From contig MU006224.1 of assembly GCA_010093685.1 (NCBI GenBank), positions 402,476-466,475 of the forward strand: a stretch of 64,000 nucleotides of DNA, given 5' to 3'. The translations under genes and the position numbers were made by a program. The notes below the pieces were generated by a model that saw nothing but the letters and a program-made list of their open reading frames with translations, made no database searches and was not told where the DNA came from. How positions within the stretch are numbered: the stretch's first letter is position 1; each line of letters begins with the position of its first letter. Shown here piece after piece: positions 45,026 through 56,496 of the stretch. This DNA is from Ophiobolus disseminans. Its lineage: Eukaryota; Ascomycota; Dothideomycetes; Pleosporales; Phaeosphaeriaceae.

Positions 45026-47644
45026 TCACTCCTCGCCTTCCATAGTAATATCCTCCTTCTTCGGCGCCTTAGCTTCCTGCTTCCTATACAATCCAGCCAA
45101 CTCCTCCGCCTCAGTCGCCTCCTCGATACTCTTATCCTCTCTCACGCGCAAGAATCTTGGGAAACGCGTACTCAATCCCCTCTCATCACTCACCAGCCCA
45201 ATCGCAGCCGTATACGTCGGACTCAACGTCAAATCCGCAAATGCCACCTCCCACACCTCCTGCGGCTCAAACCACACATCCGGCGTCCCCGCCCCGCCAT
45301 TATATTCGACGTAATGCGGTTTGGAACTCAGCACGTTTGTGCAGTCCGGGTTGTCTTTGTCGTACTTGGCGCGATTGGCTTTGTAGAATGCGTCTGTGAA
45401 ACCGGACATGCATTTTGTGACTGCTTCCAGTTGGCCTGTTTCTGCGTTGCGGATGGCCAGCAGGATGGGGGACCACCATGCTGCTTTTCTACCGGAGCCG
45501 TGGAAGGCGCCGACAGGGATGAGGTCGAGGGTCTCGGAGGTGGTGCTGTAGTCCTTTTTGACTTTGAGCCACGAGTCGAGGCGCTTGTCGGGTTCGTAGG
45601 TGGAAAGGAGGGCTTTGCGTCGGCCTGTAGATTTAGGTTCCTCGGCGTCGTCGGTCGCAGACGCTTTAGACTTGGCTTTTGACTTTGCTGGTTTCTTCTT
45701 CTTAGGGGTTGGCGGGAGGGATGGGGTGGTATCGTCGGTCTCGGCTAGAAGGTCTGGATTGGGAAGGTTGTCAAGCACTTTGACCATAATGCCTTCGCAT
45801 TTGATGTCTAACGCGCTCTGGAAGAAGGCTTGCACCGGTTCGACGTCGGCTGATGTTGCATCTAGGCATTTGACCCATGTGAAGGTGTGTGGTATCTCAA
45901 CGAACAGACTCTTCAAGAGACTCCTCCGTTCTCGAAACGGTCGATTGAGCAGCTCCTCACCATTGAGATACATCAGATCGAATGCAAATAGACACACGTC
46001 TATCGTGACAGCGCCTATCTGGACATCTTTCCTTGCACGGTTTGCCAATGTCTGAAAGGTCTTGAGTTCTCCATTTTCGCGATCAATGGCCACAACTTCG
46101 CCCTCAAGGATGAAGCTCGATACACCCTCTCCGCGTATTTGTGGTACAAGCGCAACCAGATCTGGGTACTTGTCGGTCATCACCTCCAGATGGCGAGAGA
46201 AGATCGTGACTTTGCCCTTCTCGTCGCAATGCACCTGAGCCCGTTGACCATCGTATTTGTACTCGCACGCAAAGTCACGGCCTTGCAGTTTCGTGAACAT
46301 CTCGCCCATGTCGCGGGTTATGCTACCCAACATAGGTCGTAGGGGTATATGCATCGCCAGGCCGCATCGCAGCACAAGTTCATCGCAGACCCCAATCTCC
46401 AATAGCACAGGTATAAGATCGTTGTAATTCGGTCTCCGTGCAAAGCATGCCTTGACTATCTCTTCATTCCGACCGTAGACTTCTGTCAGTTCATCCTTCT
46501 TTAGCTTTGCCAGATCTTTCTGACCGCGTGTTTCGAATATGCCATTCGGTGGCTTCGAGAGCATAAAGGCGCGGGAGAGTGCGATAAGCATGGTCGTCTT
46601 GACGGCACCAATTCTCAGGTGCCGCACCAGTGTTCGAACAATGTAACGGCTCTCCTCCGCACCTCGTGCATCTTGTATCAATCGTTCGACAATGCGCTGC
46701 TTGTTCTCTACACTACCATGGCCTTTGCTGTTCGCAATCTTGACCAACGAGTCGAACACACTCTTGATCGTCAGAGGCTTTGGCTTGCGCAGGGTGAAGG
46801 ACTGCTTCTTCTTTGCCTCGAATGCCACGTCTCCAGCATCTCCATATTTATTACTGAGCACCTTTAAGCCCGCGTTATCCAGGCCACAGACCTTCTTCAA
46901 TGCCTTTGAGATCGCCGAGCCTCCCAAGCCTAGTTCAAGATCGATATATGGTGGCGATATCGAGTTTGTGGCGAGCCACACCGCGGGTAACAAGCTAGCT
47001 GGATCGCCTTCGATGATGGTCCGCAGTAAATTTACGAGGGTATCCACAATTTTTATGCGACTGGTTGTGCTATTAATCAGAATGAAACATCTGGTCAATA
47101 GCGCGTACGTTGCGTGTCTTCCATCAGTCACCCAGTGCTTTTGTAGATCGGCTATATATTTCGAAGGGTCGAATTCGAGTGGGCTTTGGTCAAATGGTAT
47201 ATTCGCGGTGATTGCGTCTTCTTCAGAGGCGGTCGATTGTAAAGACAACGTATTCTTTTGCTTCGGTAACAGAATTTTCGGGGTTTCTATCTCTGTGGAA
47301 GAATTCTCAAGCTCGGAACATTCCGGCTTGATGCTGGTGTCTTTGGTCCTACCCTTCGCAGTAGGCTCGGGGTCGTCGTAGAGCTCACTTGAGCTCACGG
47401 GTTCCGCTTGCTGCTCTTGCTGCTGGTCTTCCTTGTTCCACTCTTCTTGAACCTTTCGCGCATACTCCTCATCCGTCAAGGTGGTTGCATCCTGCGCGCC
47501 ATGTGGATGCGCTCCAAAGCGTTCGTCATTTGGTGTATCTCTGGCCGCCGCTTCGGCCGTCTGTTTTGCGAAAAAGTAGTCCAATTTGCGCACTGGTTGG
47601 CCTGACCCATCGTTCTTCTTGCGCCGTTTCGCTGGACTGCTCAT
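45026..47644 (-). CDS. CDC9: ATP-dependent DNA ligase I
   Basis: 872-aa single-exon replicative ligase (Cdc9/LIG1 class). It seals Okazaki-fragment nicks and completes excision repair. The N-terminal PCNA-binding-like segment is RKLDYFFAKQ (residues about 19-28), less canonical than QxxLxxFF. A disordered acidic region, then the DNA-binding domain (about 160-420). The nucleotidyltransferase core carries the adenylated Lys463 in EYKYDGQRAQ. The OB domain follows, with LDSWLKVKKDY, RKAAWWSPILLA and FPRFLRVREDKS. A basic linker rich in Lys is inserted at about 660-690. I chose Met at 47644 (MSSPAKRRKK); a start 60 bases upstream (47704) is open and might add a mitochondrial-like leader. Confidence 0.93.
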   Translation of the reverse strand: MSSPAKRRKKNDGSGQPVRKLDYFFAKQTAEAAARDTPNDERFGAHPHGAQDATTLTDEEYARKVQEEWNKEDQQQEQQAEPVSSSELYDDPEPTAKGRTKDTSIKPECSELENSSTEIETPKILLPKQKNTLSLQSTASEEDAITANIPFDQSPLEFDPSKYIADLQKHWVTDGRHATYALLTRCFILINSTTSRIKIVDTLVNLLRTIIEGDPASLLPAVWLATNSISPPYIDLELGLGGSAISKALKKVCGLDNAGLKVLSNKYGDAGDVAFEAKKKQSFTLRKPKPLTIKSVFDSLVKIANSKGHGSVENKQRIVERLIQDARGAEESRYIVRTLVRHLRIGAVKTTMLIALSRAFMLSKPPNGIFETRGQKDLAKLKKDELTEVYGRNEEIVKACFARRPNYNDLIPVLLEIGVCDELVLRCGLAMHIPLRPMLGSITRDMGEMFTKLQGRDFACEYKYDGQRAQVHCDEKGKVTIFSRHLEVMTDKYPDLVALVPQIRGEGVSSFILEGEVVAIDRENGELKTFQTLANRARKDVQIGAVTIDVCLFAFDLMYLNGEELLNRPFRERRSLLKSLFVEIPHTFTWVKCLDATSADVEPVQAFFQSALDIKCEGIMVKVLDNLPNPDLLAETDDTTPSLPPTPKKKKPAKSKAKSKASATDDAEEPKSTGRRKALLSTYEPDKRLDSWLKVKKDYSTTSETLDLIPVGAFHGSGRKAAWWSPILLAIRNAETGQLEAVTKCMSGFTDAFYKANRAKYDKDNPDCTNVLSSKPHYVEYNGGAGTPDVWFEPQEVWEVAFADLTLSPTYTAAIGLVSDERGLSTRFPRFLRVREDKSIEEATEAEELAGLYRKQEAKAPKKEDITMEGEE

Positions 47645-48179
47645 GTTGAGAGGATATGCTATCGCTGCATGGTTGTTGCATCGAGCGCCGGAACATGGGT
47701 TCATTCACGTCATGACGCAACGCGGGCGCTATGACCACCCGCACGCGAAAGTCCACTTCACGTGCGCACGTGTCAGTATCCGAGATCTCCACTTCAAATT
47801 CATCACAACTCATCACCTCACCTCATCTTAACTAAATAACCTGCAGCCCATCTTGCTGATTTCCCACTCGTCATAGTACACACTTTGTCCTGCTTGGAGA
47901 CGACATGGATCTCCACGATGTCGTGGTGTGACAAAGACGGAGCTCGCGAGATGTTGTGGTGCGTATTTTGCGAGCCAAGTCCCGAGCAATATATTGTAGT
48001 ATATACAATCGTCTCATTCCATCCAGAAGTCGAAATGTCATCAATCACCCTCCATTCAGGGTAAGTATAGATCGTGTGCAGAAGACTTCGTCTCTTTCCC
48101 TCCCTCAACTCCGATCGTCGATCTGTTGACTCAGGCTGTGGGCATCGTCTTTTCCTTCCGAGCCATCGTTTACCGGCCT
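47645..48179. other. Intergenic, no gene seen
   Basis: Upstream region of DNA ligase I and 3' flank of the next gene. Contains an open stretch for an alternative ligase leader (47645-47704). Nothing else recognised. Confidence 0.45.
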
Positions 48180-48964
48180 CTAGTCATAGAAGTCAAGACC
48201 GATCGAGCCCTCCTCCTCACCACGTCGAACACGCTTATTGCCCGGCCTGTCCGTCCTCGGACCCCTCGGAGCTCCTTGCGGCGGGCGCCAGGTATCGTTC
48301 CGCTTGCTGGGCAGTTGAGGCAAGGTCTCAGTGTTGTCGGCTGGACCACTTGGCTTCACGATCCTGTCCAACTCGGTCGATTGCCACTTTCCGTCTCCAT
48401 CCGTATGTCCCTGCTGCCCTGTCATCATGACACCAGCACCCGCCTCTGAGGCCTGAAGTTAGCATCTGTCGAGACTGAAATTGAAACCTAAAGACATACT
48501 GAGAAGAGTCATAGAGTCTTTCTGCAGCCTAGTAGTGAGAGCACGGATGGCCTTGAGCGGACAATCGCTGATGCAGCCACGCAAGACCTTGCTAGTGCCC
48601 TCCCTTGAACAGACCAGAGCCACGCAGAACTCCGATTCGTCTTCTTCGATACCGAGGACGATGTCTGGCTTGTGTCAGTATGCTGTTTGAGCAGCCTTAA
48701 AGGGACACAGACCGTAGAACTTCCATCGATCGCTGCCATACAAAATACGACAGTTGCCGAGTGCGACATTGCGGAGGTTCTCGAATTGGACGAACTACAA
48801 GCGTTAGATTGAGTCGATATTGGCGCGGACCAAGATCGAACCTTGGCTTCATTGTCATACCAAGAAGACGCTGAGTCCTCAATGGTGACCTTGTGCATGC
48901 CGTGCTCCACTTCCATAACGCCGTCGGACGGAGGAGTGGTTGCGGGCGTTGCAGTGAATGACAT
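48180..48964 (-). CDS. Unrecognised 211-aa fungal protein
   Basis: Exons on the minus strand: 48842-48964, 48713-48794, 48500-48664 and 48180-48445; the phases fit into one 211-aa frame. The first donor (GTTCGA) is unusual, so that junction is the weakest. The middle part has a compact pattern, with a strand series ILYGSDRWKFYDIVLG and FCVALVCSREG followed by LKAIRALTTRLQKD helix. The last 80 residues are disordered and basic (NDTWRPPQGAPRGPRTDRP, KRVRRGEEEG). No family named. A small nuclear or RNA-linked protein would fit the tail, but this is inference. Confidence 0.55.
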
Positions 48965-49666
48965 TGCTGCTGAGTCTGACCGTGATAGTGCTTTGCGAGG
49001 AGGGCTAGAGAACTTTGCAAGTTAAGCGGAGTTGTCGAGGGCTTGAGATGGAGTGGAGGGCGAAAGAAAGACAGCGGAGGTGCGGATAAGTTTATATTCA
49101 CACATGGTGGCTACTGAACCGACTAGTGCGCCCCACAATTATAGGTATGAGAGCCTCCGTCGGCCCAACGTTTAGGTAAGAGAGGCGCGAGTATTGGAGC
49201 GGTGAGATACAGCTTCTACTCTATAGTGGGAGTCAGGTGGCCAATGCAGTGTTTCGTTTGTAGACAGAACCTGGCAAGAAATCTCGGTCAAGAGCCTCAG
49301 TATCATTCATAGCTCGAAACGAGCTTGATGGGTGACATGAGTCAAAACTTGCTGCTTTTGAGAGCATCTCCATCGCGATGGTCAACTGGTCCCCGAGTTT
49401 CTCACAAGGGCCGCTTCACCTGAGCAGGCATCGACTGTACTTGCTGAAAATTTGGGAGAACTCCCAGATAGCATACCGCTTCTGGTCCTTCACTCGGAGT
49501 TTGTGACATTTCGGCCCCTTTCACACCGCAAGCCCTCTGGAGAAACGGAGACGCGTTTGCTAGTTGTGCTGTCGAAAGACTGCAACTTCACTCTCAAACA
49601 GACGATTTGGACGTGGCACTGTCCACCAACCCTAGTCCAACCAGCTTCATTTGTTTAGAAGACGTT
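48965..49666. other. Intergenic, no gene seen
   Basis: Short frames only. Lies between two convergent or tandem minus-strand genes. No repeat recognised. Confidence 0.45.
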
Positions 49667-51938
49667 TTACGCAGATACCACTCTTTGCGGTGGATATACA
49701 TCGACAGCAGACCGCCATCCGACTATCGAATCCTCCAGTTCCATCCGTTCTCCTTGAGCATTGCCGAACTTTCTAAGCTGCGGCTTGAATACTAACTTCA
49801 CGGAAGGAGGGCTGCATTGCGGGCTTGCTAGCGCATCCACGATCCCATCTTCCAGTAGGACCATGAGTCGGTAGCGCTGCGAACAGCACTCCAGCCAGAG
49901 TTTTACAGTAATTCGAACGATGTTCTGAAGGGCTTCATAGTGGTTTCCCTTCAATACTGCGACCTTTTCGATAGGCTGGGCAATGGCGTTTGCAGTGCAA
50001 GCAACTATCTTCTCGTAGTTCATCCTCAGCTGTACGCCCCGACCATTTGATGCAATCACCACCGACGGATCTATTGCGATCTGTAGTTGCTTTGCGGTCT
50101 CATGTCGAAGCTTCTCGGTATCCCGCGGAATCTTCGGCCAATTTGATGGCGGCGTTTCTAGAGCACCCGTGAGATGTTGAAAGGTAAGCACGTTCAGTCA
50201 AACTCACTCATTGCATATATGTCGACCCAAGGCTGATCAGACTCTTTCCAACCGTCTTCTTCCGCAAACATCTTGAAAGGAGAGCGGAATACGTGCTCAC
50301 AGAGACCAATCCATACCGAGTTCTGGACAATGGCTAGCTTCAGCTTGCGGGTATTTCGAGGTTTTAGTTGTTGGAGTTGAGGCGTCAACCATTCGGCCTC
50401 TCGATCAGGAATCCATTCCACCCTTGCAAAGTCCCTAATCTCTTGCGCAAGCTTTGAGAATCGCGAGGTGATTTCCGAATCTGGCAGGCCCTTGGAGTGC
50501 TCTTTGGCAACGAGTGCACCTTTCAAATCTTCGACTGTTGAACGTAGCCGTTGTTGCTCGCTCTCATATTGTTCTCTGAGCAATTCTTTCTGCCGGTGCA
50601 GCTCTCTTTCAAAGCGGTACTGCTCGTCTGCCTGCCTTTCCTCGTGTGTCTTTTTTGCCTCATTGAGTTGTGCTTGTTGCTGGCGCAAGTGAGACTCCAG
50701 GTCGGTTACCTTCTTCTCGAACTTCATGCTTTCCAACCGCACAGCCTTCGCATACTCCTCCTCTCGGGCTTGAAGTTGCTTGTTGGCATCCTGGTCTCGA
50801 TCCATCATTCGTTGGTCGAACACTCTTACCATGCGTCTCTGAAGGCTTTCCATGGCTTCGGTGCAAAGATGCTCCTCCTTCTTAGACTTCGTAAGCATCT
50901 CACCTTTCAAGTCGCTCAACTGTTTTTCGTAGCTTTGTTTCAGCTCGAGCTGCTCCTCGTCGAACCTGTCGGTCTCCTTCTTCAGTCGAATATTATGTGT
51001 GGATACCAGCTGGACGTTCTGTGCTTTGAGCGAAGTAATCGTCTGGTTGAGAGCATCGGTCTGTTTCCTTAAATCTGCATTCATGGCCTCACCAGAGACA
51101 GCCACGTGCTGCGCTTTCTGGAGCCTCGAGACTTCCTCTGCACTCTTTTGCATTTGATGTTCGAGGTCTTTGATTATGCCTTCGTATCTCCTCGAATCAT
51201 TATCGTGCTTTGCCACCATCGTCCTGATCTCGATCGCGGCTTGGCTCAAATTTCTCTCTTTGTTGTATACAGCCTTTTCGCAGTTTTTCAGCTCACCGAG
51301 AGAACACTTCACTTTATTATTTAAGGCCGTCAACCCCTTCTCCATCATCGAGGCTGTTCGGTCTTCTACGGAGTTCTGTCTAGCCAAAAGCACCGAACTT
51401 ACGGCAGAGTTCTTGAGATGACGATATTGTTCAAGCAGTCTCGCGACCGCGTCTTTGGTTGTCTCGCCAGATCGCCCACGTAGATCCGGAAAGTCATACC
51501 CAGCTTCAAGTATCAAGTTTCGGACGCGGAGTAGCTCAATTTGACAAGCCTCACTGGTCATCGACTATCAAATCGTCTGTTAGCAGCGAACTGCCTGAGT
51601 TCGAGCGCACTCACCTCATGAGCCGAAGCAGCATACGATTCACGAATACTATCAACAAGGGGTACATGAGGTCGCTCTGGGACTTCGTTCGAAGGTGCAG
51701 CTTCTAGATCGGAATAGCTCGGCCGACGACTTCGAACTTGTACCGTGTATCCAGCCTCGGAAACCCTCTCTTCATTGTTTGTCCCCACTGGGTTTGCTTT
51801 CTTGTTCTTAAGAATTTCTATCTTTCTCGGCCGCCGAACTTTGCTGTTCGCATCATCACTTTGTGCACCTCCGTTAGCCTTTCTTCTCATCTCTCGATAT
51901 GCTCGTATCTGGGCGTGTGCCGTGTCCGCCCTTTCCAT
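49667..51938 (-). CDS. Coiled-coil protein A, paralog of 57206-59528
   Basis: Predicted 723-aa protein. Exons on the minus strand: 51615-51938, 50208-51564 and 49667-50157 (phases 0 and 1). Domain order: a short basic disordered N-part; a conserved N-motif (AGYDFPDLRGRSGETTKDAVARLLEQ, about residues 118-145); a long coiled coil (about 155-440); a conserved segment around GLPDSEITSRFSKLAQEIRDF and RKLKLAIVQNSVWIGL; and a C-terminal helical domain with LWLECCSQRYRLMVLLE and RKFGNAQG. Protein B shares these blocks and the intron just before the C-terminal domain. No family recognised and no membrane helix. It neighbours a lectin membrane gene and an HSPA12-like gene. Confidence 0.75.
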
Positions 51939-52708
51939 GGCTACCTAGACAACCAGTGTGGTCAAACTATGATCAAGCTACCCATGTGCTGTTCAACTGT
52001 GGGAATGGGAAGATACTTCCAGAAGACAGTGAACCTAATACAACTATAAGGTTACGCGTTTTGTAGCCTGGTGTGGTGGGGCCTGCTGATGGCTGAGGCG
52101 GGCTGAGGCTGAGTGTCGTAGAAAAGATACACCTCACGATACAAAGTGCGTGAAGTCATAGGTTGTCACAGAAGACGTAATAATACTCTGATGGGGCTGT
52201 GGCATCGTTAGTTTGATGCGCGACGATTAGAGTTGAGTGCAGCCTGCTTTGGTGTGGGTTCGGCGCAGCAAGGCTCTCCCAAACTAGCTCCGTGCTGTGG
52301 TCCTCCACACAGTTGCAAGCTCAGCCTGCAGACTACTGCACAATCAGAAAAATGAAGGCGTCAACACAATCTCGCCACTCATCCTCAGACTATTTGTCAT
52401 TAATGGAAAAGGAGGCAATTGTGCCGAGCGAAGCTGGTAATTTCTGCCTGTCTTCGCCGCATCGATAATGAGGCAAGGCTACACGCGCAGTCCTGGACAC
52501 ACAACTCTTGCGGCTCAAGAGACAGCGTTGTTTCCTCACGTTAAGGAACTGGTCACGATCGAAGGTGCTGACAAGGAGAGAATTCACTTGTTGTTGTAAC
52601 GTGGTATAGGCAGTCTGATGATATATGTTCAAAGGGATTACTTTTATCGCATTCGTCAGGGTATCAAAACAAATCGGAAGAGAAGCCGAATACAAGAGAA
52701 AAGCTCTA
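51939..52708. other. Intergenic, no gene seen
   Basis: Between coiled-coil A and the lectin gene. Short frames on both strands. The frame at 52390-52719 is not supported. Confidence 0.45.
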
Positions 52709-53443
52709 TCAGGAGACACGTAGCAAAGGCCTGCTAGTCATCGCCGGCGGGTTCTGCGCCACACCGTTGTTGCGCTTCTTGTCATTATGCCTTTTCAACA
52801 AGATGAGACCACCGGCAATGAGAGCAAGGACTAAGGCGCCTCCACCTGCGGCAATGCCTCCTATCGCAGCTTTCGAGAGACCACTAGAAGAACCGGCCGC
52901 ACTTGGTGTCGCGGAGTTCGAGCCACTAACAGTACTCATGGTAGGCGTTGTAGTGATGGTTGTCATCGAACCTGTGGGGAGTCTTGAAGGCGATAGTGTT
53001 GCAGTGGGTATTGATCCGACTTGACTGAGTGCCCATCGTTGGCCAGGGCCATCTCGGGCCGCAAGTGTCGGCTGCAAAGTGTCTTTGACGATGTCGAGAT
53101 ACAAGTCTGAGCCAGTAAACTGGTTGTTGATCTTGTAACTTCCGTCATCCTGTTTGTTCAAACGCCAAAGCTGGCCTGTATTATCCTGCACAGAGTACAT
53201 GTGTAGTTCGAGCGCATCCGTCCAGCGAACGACGTCTAAAGCCGCGAAGTCGCCCTTTTGTTCGGTGTGCAGACGGTAATATCCGCTCTTGGATGTTTCC
53301 ACGAAATACCATTTCTGGCTGATGTCGGTTTTTGAAGGTATAACGATGACAGTGTCGTTCGCCGAAGTAGTTGCGAGGGCGTTTGTCGAACCGATGAGAG
53401 AGTTGGTGAGGATGTACCTCTTCCCCGCTTGGAACTCTGTCAT
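52709..53443 (-). CDS. Beta-trefoil lectin-like domain with one membrane helix
   Basis: 244-aa single-exon protein. Residues about 5-145 form a beta-trefoil with three QxW-type motifs (QKWYF, QLWRL, QRWAL), one per lobe; such carbohydrate-binding folds are classed as R-type lectin domains and are often non-enzymatic. A Ser/Thr-rich stalk (about 150-200) precedes one hydrophobic helix (AAIGGIAAGGGALVLALIAG) and a basic cytosolic end (LLKRHNDKKR). That order resembles wall-sensor proteins, but there is no N-terminal signal peptide in this model. Either the start is upstream in an unseen exon or the protein inserts by its C-terminal helix. Confidence 0.7.
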   Translation of the reverse strand: MTEFQAGKRYILTNSLIGSTNALATTSANDTVIVIPSKTDISQKWYFVETSKSGYYRLHTEQKGDFAALDVVRWTDALELHMYSVQDNTGQLWRLNKQDDGSYKINNQFTGSDLYLDIVKDTLQPTLAARDGPGQRWALSQVGSIPTATLSPSRLPTGSMTTITTTPTMSTVSGSNSATPSAAGSSSGLSKAAIGGIAAGGGALVLALIAGGLILLKRHNDKKRNNGVAQNPPAMTSRPLLRVS

Positions 53444-54073
53444 AGTGGCACGTTTGCTGTGACTCTGTAAAAACGAATTAGTCCTATGTACAAGACTGGC
53501 AATGACCCTAAACTAGCGTACCTTTTTCTAGGTGCTGACTTGCTGTGGTGTATGCAGCTGTGGATGTTCTAAGTGACAGGACTAACTTTTTCCTGATACA
53601 AAGGTGCCGGCTCAGTGAGATCTGAACAATGCGAGTACATGAGTCTATATATTGAGGAGCTCAACTAACAAGAATGAATATCGCAAGCCCTATCTCGGTC
53701 GAGTGCCTTCTGCACAGCCTGATATAGCACAGCAACTACGTCAAGGCTGGGGCTGCGCGTCAGGGGAACTTGCATATAGTCGCTATTGGGAGGCTTGCGC
53801 CAAGCGAGAGCCTCGTATTAGCCCTGTTGCCTGGCTTCAGCTGTCCTTTTCCGTATAGTTTTGTAATGAAACGCCACGCGCGCAGCCCTTAACATGGCTT
53901 AGGGGGCTGAGCGGAGTTTGCCATTTCTTCGTTACTTGGATTGGAGGACTATGTTCCACATGATTACGACGTTGCACACGTGAGACAATTTTCAATGATC
54001 ATCGAAAAACAAGCCGGTAAGTGTATAGTCCTCCGCGCACCCCAGTCTTTGTGTGGCCCTACGCAGGTAACGC
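53444..54073. other. Intergenic, no gene seen
   Basis: 5' flank of the lectin gene and 3' flank of the HSPA12-like gene. No coding signal recognised. An unseen first exon of the lectin gene could lie here. Confidence 0.4.
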
Positions 54074-56496
54074 TCAGTACTCAACATTAGCCCTAGAAAG
54101 CACGGTACCTTTCCACTCCAGAGAAGCGCTGAGCACATCCCAATCCAGAACCACTACCAATCTCAGGATCGTGCGGCACATTGTTTCCGTCAAACCCCAT
54201 CCTCGATTCTTCTCACAGTCTCGGACGAGTTTTGACAAATTGATCTCCAGTGTACAGGCCGGTTGCAGCTCTTTCGAACATTAGCTATCGATGCACAAAG
54301 GTTTGCAGTGTATCTCACCATCTTGTGCGTTCTTGAAGCGCGTCGGTCGATCCTCGTCGTCCTCTTTAGTGTGCCGATAGATGGGAAATGGTACGATGCC
54401 TGTTTTAGACCTGGGAAACTCAAAATCAAAATCCCGCTCAACTGTTCGTGGATTGTCGGCGATAATGACGTCGCCTTCATTGAGTATCCATATCAATTGA
54501 GATTGGGCGAGTTTGTTATCTTTTGTCTCGACCATATCGCTTCTCTCGTGGGTGCGCTCAGAGAAAAGCTCGTCGAGGCAGATAGCGTAGCTATGTCGAC
54601 AGAATGTGCTTCGCCTCATGCTGTTGATGCTACTTTTCTCAATGCCACATACCACTGCGCCTCGAACAATAGCTGTCCATGATTCTTTGGGAGTACGAAA
54701 CTTGATGTTCCATAAGTTGAGTGTGAACTCGAGCTGTTGTTGCAAGTAGCCCGATGCTCCAAAACCTCCTACCAAAAACAGATTCTATGATATCAATTAG
54801 TGTGAACCAAGGAGTAGACGAAATAGAACTGACCTTTGGCGAAGCACCTCGTTTCTCGATCTCCTTGACGTGATACTTGATCATGCCGACCACGTCTCCA
54901 ATACAAGTGTCAAAAAACCACTCCATGAGCGCTCTAATCATCGTCGTTAGCTAGAGTAGTTCGCCTGCCAATGTTAACGCTTTCCTACCTGGTAACGGTT
55001 ATCTCGCCTTGGTTCACCACCCCATCAATAGTCAAATCAGCCAGAGGCTCTGGAAGATCAAGGCGGAAGTCTCCGGAGTCACGGTCAAATGTTTGCTTCC
55101 GCTCATCGAACTCTTGCATCAGATATCGCATCGCGGGGCTCTCTGATGCATGGAATGCATCCTTGTCGATGTCCAGATTTGGATCTAGCTCGCGATAATA
55201 ACTCTCGCCCAACTCGCTGCGAAGCCACTTCAGGAAGGCACGATTTATGAAAATCGAGCCACATTTTCCGCCTTATGAACGTTTAGTGGATCGCGCACGT
55301 GCTATGACATCGTGTACTAGCTCACCTGTTGGTTTTCCAATCTGCTCCATCTGTAAGATTGGGCGAAGTTTCTTGACCATGTACGAAACAACATCCTATT
55401 TTTATGGGGTCAGCATGATTCCGACGCCTAACAGCGTTCTACACTGAGTTACTGACAACTGTACCACCCCCAGCGTCGCAAAGCACGAAATATTGGTTCT
55501 CCTACCAGGTGTAAGCGAAGGCCACATTTGAGTAACCTCTAGCTTACCTTAAGGAACTCCTGCGATTTTTCATCCCTATAGAAACGCGCAACATAATGCG
55601 CAGCTGCTTCCGATTCTGTGATGAACATTACTTCTTGCAGTCTGGGGAAATTCTTTTGGTTGAAGCCCGCTGCAGTGAGTGCTCGGTAGGTAGAGTTTAT
55701 CGCCATGTACGACCAATCCTGAGTAAACGAATCAGCTAGGTACACACAGTCTCATGTCTTGTCGCTTACTGTTGGCACTGTCACGACGAGATCCGTAGCC
55801 GTGAGCTTTCTGAACGCATTTGTGAAATTTTCGTCCATGTAATCATCTAGCACGCCATATACTTTGGTGAGGTAGTCTGATACTATGTCTTCTGGTGCCT
55901 TTTCGGAATATGCAGGGCGACCGTGGCCGAGGGATGTTGCCATCATGTCCACAAAACTCAGATTCTTCATGCCGTCAAGCACCTGGATTGTCATGTCCAA
56001 TTCTCCCAAGACGTTCTGCATCCCGAGTTCAAGTTTTGTATGTACCATAGACACGGCGTTTGGACTAAGGTCTGCGCCCTTGACTACGGTTAGCAACATC
56101 TGACCCTCTTCCTGCTAATAAGCATACCCATTGTTGCTCCATGGCATCGGTTTGGGGCGAGTACGAAATGACGCTTGGAACTTTGCCCGCATTCATCATG
56201 TTAGTTCCCCAATCACGCATCACTGTGATCTCGTCGAGTTTACATTTTGTTCCAGGAGGCGGAGTCGCATACGCAACGCCTGACTCATGATTAGGACGCG
56301 TGAATTTGATCGAGTTGTTTCGATCCACTGACTTACCACTGTATGTTGTTCCATAGTCTAGTCCGATCACGAAGCGAGTTTCCTGAGACTCTCTGTTGTT
56401 GTTTCCGTTAAGCACTGGTGATGTAACCCGGGGAACCGAGCCAGATGATCGGCTGGCTGGGACGGACGGAGGTGGCGGAGGACGAGGATGTTCCAT
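54074..56496 (-). CDS. HSPA12-like Hsp70/actin-fold ATPase
   Basis: Multi-exon gene with about nine short introns, so the exact structure is approximate. The ATPase fold is clear. Phosphate motif 1 is FVIGLDYGTTYSG; the splice joins it to VAYATPPPG. The middle holds SPNAVSMVHTKLEL and VVTVPTDWSYMAINSTYRALTAAG. Phosphate motif 2 is YFVLCDAGGGTVD. The adenosine motif is LVGGFGASGYLQQQL. The last exon ends in a beta-type tail (about 54074-54240, LEWKGTVLSRANVEY). No Hsp70 substrate-binding domain or EEVD end, as in animal HSPA12 proteins. Every exon is free of stops. In fungi such proteins are numerous and of mostly unknown role. Confidence 0.8.
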
